8,865 nt of DNA from Pseudomonadota bacterium (lineage in GTDB: Bacteria; Pseudomonadota; Gammaproteobacteria; Burkholderiales; Ferrovaceae). The DNA is taken from contig JAJYQG010000108.1 of NCBI GenBank assembly GCA_021794775.1, forward strand, positions 1 through 8,865, read 5' to 3'. Made by a program: the position numbers and the translations under genes. Positions 4,635 to 8,865 of this stretch are shown one piece after another; positions within the stretch are counted from its first letter, which is position 1, and each line of letters begins with the position of its first letter. The notes under the pieces were generated by a model. That model searched no databases and was not told where the DNA came from. It was given only the letters and a program-made list of their open reading frames with translations.

Positions 4635-6953
4635 ATGCGAACCTTTCTATGTGGCTGGATCGGCGGCATTCTGTTGCTTCAAACCGCAGCCGCCCTGCCC
4701 TCTCTGTCCACCTTGTCGCTTGCCTCGCTTCTATGGGTCGTGCCATTGCCGCGCTATGGCCACATGCCCCGTTACCGACCCTTTTTGCTGTTCCTCGGAG
4801 CTTTATTGCTGGGCTTCACCCATGCAGAAGAACAGGCGCGGCAACGACTCGATGCACGCCTGCCCACAGAGCTCGACCAACAACAACGGGAACTGAGCGG
4901 AACCATCGTCGGCCTTGTCGACAATACGGGGCACCAATCCCGTTTTCGTTTTGCGCCGGACCCCACCATTCCCGGTCTCCCAGCCGTGTTATCCCTGGCC
5001 CTATCGCCCCAAGCCATGGGCATCGATCCTTCTACCCTGGCACCAGGACAGCGCTGGCGTTGGCACTGTCGTCTCAAGCGTCCTCACACGTTAAGGAATC
5101 CCGGCGGATTTGACAGCGAAACCTGGGCGTGGAGCGAGGGCATTCTGGCTTATGGTCAGGTGGATGCCCGTCAAAAGGCCCAATGGCTGGGCAACGTCCA
5201 TCCATCCTGGCACGGGGATTTTGCGCTGCTGCTCGAACAAGCCCGTGACCAATTGCGACGCAACCTGATGCAACAGCTGGGTGGCGAACCGCAACTCGGC
5301 GTGCTGATTGCCTTGACGCTGGGCGACCAATCGGGCATAAGTGAGACCGAATGGCAACGTTTCTGGGCCACCGGCGTGGGCCATCTGGTCAGCATCTCAG
5401 GCTTGCACATCACCATGCTGGCCGCCCTCGTTGGTCGCCTTGCCGCCTTGGTGCACCCATCGATGCGGGTCCGCTGGCTGGCTTCTCTGGCCGGAGCCAC
5501 CGGCTATGCCCTGATCGCCGGGTTTTCCTTGCCGACCCAGCGCACCCTGGCGATGATCGCCGTCGTCACCGTGGCACGCCTATCGCGCCGTCCTCTTCCC
5601 GTTTCCGCCATCCTGCTCCTGGCGGCCTCACTGACCCTGCTGAAGGATGCCATGGCCCCCCTGTCGGGCAGTTTCTGGCTCTCATTCGGGGCTGTCTCGA
5701 TGTTGGTGTATGCCGGCGCCCTGCGCACCGGACGTCCATCGTTCTGGCATGAATTCAACCATACCCAATGGGCGGCGACCTGGGCCACCCTGCCCCTGGG
5801 AGTGTGGCTCTTCAACCAACTGGCCTGGGTATCGCCCATCGCCAATGCATTCGCCATTCCTCTGGTCAGCCTTATCGTCGTTCCTCTGGCGCTCATCGGG
5901 CTGTTGCCGGGATGCGCCATGGCCCTGCACGCTGCCGCCCAGGTGATGGATTGGACCTGTCAATTGCTGGAAGGATTGCTGCAACATAGCGGTCCAGCCT
6001 GGATTCTGCCCACACCGGATTACGTTGATCTGCTGGCCGCCATGCTCGGCACCTTTTTTTTGTTGGCCCCAAGAGGACTGCCAGGGCGCTGGGCCGGTTC
6101 TCTGGGGCTACTCGGACTATGCGCCGCTCCACTGCCGCGCCCGGCACCGGGAGCCCTGCAACTGGACATACTGGATGTCGGACAGGGGCTGGCCATGGTC
6201 GTTCGCACCGCTCACCATGTGCTGGTGGTGGATACCGGCACGGGAGGTCCGTGGGGCTCGGATAGCGGACGGCACGTGCTGATTCCTTATCTACGCAGCC
6301 AGGGCGTTCGCGGGCTGGATGGACTGGTTATCAGCCACGGGGATCTCGACCATAGCGGCGGAGCTTCATCGCTGCTGCAAGCCTATCCGGCGCCCTGGAT
6401 CCTGTCGTCGTTACCCCAACATCACCCCTTGGTGCTGCATTCCCCTCACGCCATGCGATGCATCGCCGGCATGCATTGGCGTTGGGACGGTATTCTTTTT
6501 GAAGTTCTCTATCCCGCCGCGTCCGACTGGGCCATCCCGTCGCATAAGAGCAACGACCGCGCCTGTGTGCTACGCCTTAATAGCGGCAAGCGCCATATTC
6601 TGCTGCCCGCCGACATTGAAGAACGCGCCGAACGTGCGTTGCTCGACCATGTACCCAACCAATTGCGCGCCGATGTCCTCATCGCTCCGCACCACGGCAG
6701 CAAAACCTCCTCCAGCCCCGCCTTCCTCGAAGCCATCCAGCCACAATGGACCCTGTTTTCGTTGGGCGATCACAACCGTTTCCATCATCCCAGTCCACGG
6801 GTCTGGCATCGCTACCGTGAAGCCGGGGTCCACTGCTGGCGCACCGATGAATGCGGGGATCTGCGCGTCATACTGGATCCAGACCACCTCCAAGTCAGTG
6901 CCGAACGACAAACTTTTCCCCATTACTGGGAAAAGTCTTGTCCTGCGCCTTGA
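4635..6953 (+). CDS. comEC: DNA internalization competence protein ComEC/Rec2
   Basis: Inner-membrane channel that moves single-stranded DNA into the cytoplasm during natural transformation. The 772-residue length is normal. The N-terminus is hydrophobic (two segments within 1-62). Next comes the DUF4131/OB-like region with the motif RNPGGFDSETWAWSEGILAYG. The Competence transmembrane domain follows, containing IALTLGDQSGIS and GVGHLVSISGLHITML and then many hydrophobic helices to about 500. The C-terminal metallo-beta-lactamase-like domain (about 508-755) has LDVGQGLAMVV, VVDTG, SHGDLDHSGG (His568, Asp570, Asp572, His573), LPADIEERAE, APHHGSKTSSS and SLGDHNRFHHPSP. The metal-site residues are present, so the domain looks intact. 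The ATG at 4635 has only a weak Shine-Dalgarno. It follows the esterase stop by 55 nt. An 8-T run lies at codons 474-476. No other competence gene is in the window. Confidence 0.95.
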   Translation: MRTFLCGWIGGILLLQTAAALPSLSTLSLASLLWVVPLPRYGHMPRYRPFLLFLGALLLGFTHAEEQARQRLDARLPTELDQQQRELSGTIVGLVDNTGHQSRFRFAPDPTIPGLPAVLSLALSPQAMGIDPSTLAPGQRWRWHCRLKRPHTLRNPGGFDSETWAWSEGILAYGQVDARQKAQWLGNVHPSWHGDFALLLEQARDQLRRNLMQQLGGEPQLGVLIALTLGDQSGISETEWQRFWATGVGHLVSISGLHITMLAALVGRLAALVHPSMRVRWLASLAGATGYALIAGFSLPTQRTLAMIAVVTVARLSRRPLPVSAILLLAASLTLLKDAMAPLSGSFWLSFGAVSMLVYAGALRTGRPSFWHEFNHTQWAATWATLPLGVWLFNQLAWVSPIANAFAIPLVSLIVVPLALIGLLPGCAMALHAAAQVMDWTCQLLEGLLQHSGPAWILPTPDYVDLLAAMLGTFFLLAPRGLPGRWAGSLGLLGLCAAPLPRPAPGALQLDILDVGQGLAMVVRTAHHVLVVDTGTGGPWGSDSGRHVLIPYLRSQGVRGLDGLVISHGDLDHSGGASSLLQAYPAPWILSSLPQHHPLVLHSPHAMRCIAGMHWRWDGILFEVLYPAASDWAIPSHKSNDRACVLRLNSGKRHILLPADIEERAERALLDHVPNQLRADVLIAPHHGSKTSSSPAFLEAIQPQWTLFSLGDHNRFHHPSPRVWHRYREAGVHCWRTDECGDLRVILDPDHLQVSAERQTFPHYWEKSCPAP
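6054..6061 (+). repeat. Homopolymeric T8 tract inside comEC
   Basis: Eight consecutive T residues encode Phe474-Phe475 and the first two bases of the Leu476 codon. The tract lies about 32 codons before the start of the metallo-beta-lactamase-like domain. A one-base slip would change the frame there and remove that domain. It is the longest homopolymer I noticed in the window. Confidence 0.8.
6912..6936. repeat. Perfect inverted repeat at the end of comEC, upstream of relA
   Basis: Nine-base arms, ACTTTTCCC (6912-6920) and GGGAAAAGT (6928-6936), are exact reverse complements separated by the 7-nt CATTACT. The repeat encodes TFPHYWEK near the poorly conserved C-terminus of ComEC. No T-run follows it on either strand, so it is not a good intrinsic terminator. 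Its centre (6924) lies about 61 bp before the predicted relA transcription start, so a protein-binding dyad is possible. An mRNA 3' hairpin for comEC is the alternative. Confidence 0.6.
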
Positions 6954-6978
6954 ACCGCGCCCGCGAAGCACCCATAAT
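6950..6978 (+). promoter_or_regulatory. Probable sigma-70 promoter of relA
   Basis: TTGAAC (6950-6955, 4 of 6 match) and CATAAT (6973-6978, 5 of 6 match) are separated by exactly 17 nt. The -35 overlaps the comEC stop codon TGA (6951-6953). Transcription would start near 6985, leaving a leader of about 25 nt before the relA ATG. The box pair fits the expected spacing and position but is a by-eye prediction. Confidence 0.5.
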
Positions 6979-7009
6979 ATCCCCTCATGCGTTTGAATCT
7001 GCGAACATC

Positions 7010-8865
7010 ATGGTCAGTCGCGCCAATTCCAACCCACTTGATCTGAGCCAGGGCATCGCCGGTCTCGGACTGCATCCACGGTATCCCGTCGATGAAAGTT
7101 CGCAGATCGCCCAGGTCTTCCAGGCCATTACCCAGCGCGATCCCACGGAAGACGATGCCGCGCCATTGCAACGCGCCTTGACCAGCGCACGCCTCCTGAG
7201 CGAACTGGAGGCCCATCCTGCATGCATCGTCGTTGCCCTGTTGCGTGCCGTGCCGGAAGACCAGCAGTCGATCATGGCGCGTCAGTTCAACCTTGACAAC
7301 GAAATCCAGCAATTGAGCGGCGAACTGAACCGGCTCGACCGCACCATCCTCCTGCACGACCGACGCGAACATTCTACGGACCATGAGCGCCTGGAAGATC
7401 TGCGCAAGCTGCTGCTGAGCCTGGTTCAAGACATTCGGGTGGTCATCATCGCTCTGGCAGAAAGGGTGTGGCTGATGCGCAACCTTCCGGATGACCCATC
7501 CTCACGCTTACGTCTGGCACGCCAGACCCTCGATCTTTACACACCGCTTGCCAACCGCCTGGGCGTCTGGTACCTCAAGTGGGAGTTGGAGGATCTGGCT
7601 CTGCGCACTCTGGAGCCCGAAGTCTATCAAACCATCGCGCGCCAGCTCGACGAACGTTTTATCCAGCGTGAGCAGTACATTACCCGTTTCATGGAGACCT
7701 TGCGCCTTCTGCTGAGCCAGCACAACATCCAGGCGGATGTCGCCGGTCGACCCAAGCATATTTTCAGCATCGTCAAAAAGATGCGCGCCAAGAATCTGCC
7801 TTTTGACCGGGTCTACGACATCCGGGCCACGCGCATCATCGTCGACACCATTCCGGATTGCTACACCGTGCTTGGACTCATACACCAACATTGGATCCCG
7901 GTGGCCGGCGAGTTCGACGATTACATCGCGCGCCCCAAAGGCAATCGCTACCGTTCTCTGCACACCGCAGTCTATGGCCCGGATGAACGGATCGTCGAGG
8001 TCCAGATCCGTACCCACGACATGCACCGCGACTCCGAACTCGGCATCGCTTCTCACTGGCGTTACAAGGAAAGTGCCCGCGCCGACCGATCCTTCGAAGA
8101 TCGGGTGGTATGGTTGCGCCAGATGCTGGACTGGCAAAAGGAAGCCGCCGCCAATACCGGAGCGCCCATACCGCCAACGGACGCGACCCTGTTTGTGTTC
8201 ACCCCCCAGGGACGCATCATCGACCTGACCCAGGGGGCCACAGCCGTTGACTTTGCCTACCATGTGCACAGCGAGCTGGGGCATCGCTGTCGCGGGGCCA
8301 AGGCCGATGGGCACATGATTCCGCTCAACCAACCGTTGAAAAACGGACAATGCATCGAAATCATCACGGTACGTCAGGGAGGGCCAAGCCGCGATTGGCT
8401 CAACCCCGATTACGGCTATCTCAAAACCCATCGCGCCCAAGCCAAGGTGCGCCAGTGGTTCAAACAACAGCATTGGGAAACGGAAGTGACCCAAGGACGA
8501 GCATTGCTCGACAAATGGATGACCCGCACCGGAAAGTCCGCCCCATCGGGAGACATGTTGGCCCAGCAATTGGGCTATTCGCGCCAGGAAGATTTTCTGG
8601 TGGCGCTGGCGCGCAACGAGATCACAGCGCGCCATCTCGACCCCATGGTGCACAGTGAAGCCTCTCCGGATGCCATCAACGTTCCCTTGACCCATGCGAC
8701 CAGCGAAACCGCAGACAAAGGGGTATTGGTGGTCGGCGTGTCTCACATCGCCACGGTGATGGCCAAATGCTGCAAACCGGTGCCACCGGAACCGATTCTG
8801 GGCTTCATCACACGGGGCCGGGGCATCAGTGTCCATCGCGCCAACTGCCGCAGCCTTGCCGCCTT
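7010..8865 (+). CDS. relA: GTP pyrophosphokinase RelA, monofunctional (p)ppGpp synthetase (3' end outside window)
   Basis: Ribosome-associated stringent-response enzyme that makes (p)ppGpp from ATP and GTP/GDP during amino-acid starvation. The reading frame is open from ATG 7010 to the window end (618 codons plus 2 nt); about 120 residues are missing compared with E. coli RelA (744). The N-terminal HD hydrolase region is degenerate: the LLHD...ED motif reads ALLRAVPED and the usual LADRLHNMR reads LAERVWLMR, so hydrolysis should be lost. The synthetase domain has YDIRATRIIV, EFDDY (301-305, the EXDD signature of RelA rather than RXKD of SpoT), PKGNRYRSLHTAV and VEVQIRT. The TGS domain starts near 393 (TLFVFTPQGRIIDL). 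The zinc-finger region is KCCKPVPPEPILGFITRGRGISVHRANC (Cys587, Cys588). The Shine-Dalgarno is weak. An earlier ATG at 6987 is in another frame. Confidence 0.95.
   Translation, partial: MVSRANSNPLDLSQGIAGLGLHPRYPVDESSQIAQVFQAITQRDPTEDDAAPLQRALTSARLLSELEAHPACIVVALLRAVPEDQQSIMARQFNLDNEIQQLSGELNRLDRTILLHDRREHSTDHERLEDLRKLLLSLVQDIRVVIIALAERVWLMRNLPDDPSSRLRLARQTLDLYTPLANRLGVWYLKWELEDLALRTLEPEVYQTIARQLDERFIQREQYITRFMETLRLLLSQHNIQADVAGRPKHIFSIVKKMRAKNLPFDRVYDIRATRIIVDTIPDCYTVLGLIHQHWIPVAGEFDDYIARPKGNRYRSLHTAVYGPDERIVEVQIRTHDMHRDSELGIASHWRYKESARADRSFEDRVVWLRQMLDWQKEAAANTGAPIPPTDATLFVFTPQGRIIDLTQGATAVDFAYHVHSELGHRCRGAKADGHMIPLNQPLKNGQCIEIITVRQGGPSRDWLNPDYGYLKTHRAQAKVRQWFKQQHWETEVTQGRALLDKWMTRTGKSAPSGDMLAQQLGYSRQEDFLVALARNEITARHLDPMVHSEASPDAINVPLTHATSETADKGVLVVGVSHIATVMAKCCKPVPPEPILGFITRGRGISVHRANCRSLAA

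Noticed and set aside
3962..4669. A 235-codon minus-strand frame opposite the esterase
   Set aside because: The plus-strand esterase has a complete catalytic triad and motifs; the antisense frame shows none.
6912..6936. Intrinsic terminator for comEC
   Set aside because: The stem lies before the comEC stop codon and no U-tract follows on either strand.
7508..8836. A 442-codon open frame on the minus strand opposite relA
   Set aside because: relA on the other strand is unmistakable through all its domains. The antisense product matches no family I recognise and is a codon-bias shadow.

Overview
The window looks like ordinary chromosomal housekeeping DNA from a moderately GC-rich Gram-negative proteobacterium (roughly 60% GC by eye, not computed). 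A betaproteobacterium is most likely: RelA carries the EFDDYIARPKGN-type synthetase signature, relA sits directly after comEC, and pmbA is divergent from darP/yjgA. Genus cannot be told from the sequence. There are no tRNA or rRNA genes, insertion sequences, CRISPR arrays or phage genes, and no undescribed multi-gene system is visible.

Minus-strand block (1-3554): read in transcription order it is pmbA (tldE, interrupted by an in-frame amber codon), nrdR, ribD, ribE, then the first few codons of another gene that runs off the left edge. Gaps are tiny (7 nt pmbA-nrdR, 11 nt overlap nrdR-ribD, 3 nt ribD-ribE, about 31 nt to the next start), so this reads as one operon. It joins a protease-partner gene, the ribonucleotide reductase repressor and riboflavin biosynthesis. 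RibD makes the pyrimidine intermediate and RibE performs the last riboflavin step.

A 66-nt AT-rich divergent spacer (3555-3620) separates this from the plus-strand block (3621-8865). That block holds a half-length darP, a carboxylesterase overlapping it by ATGA, a full-length comEC (DNA-uptake channel) and a relA gene cut by the right edge. relA has a plausible sigma-70 promoter of its own overlapping the comEC stop codon, with a perfect 9-bp inverted repeat about 60 bp upstream of the predicted transcription start.

The points most worth a second look are the single amber codon in an otherwise intact pmbA, the missing C-terminal half of DarP right next to it, the inverted repeat before relA, an 8-T run in the middle of comEC, and paired palindromes in the 3' part of pmbA that coincide with a candidate internal promoter for nrdR-rib.
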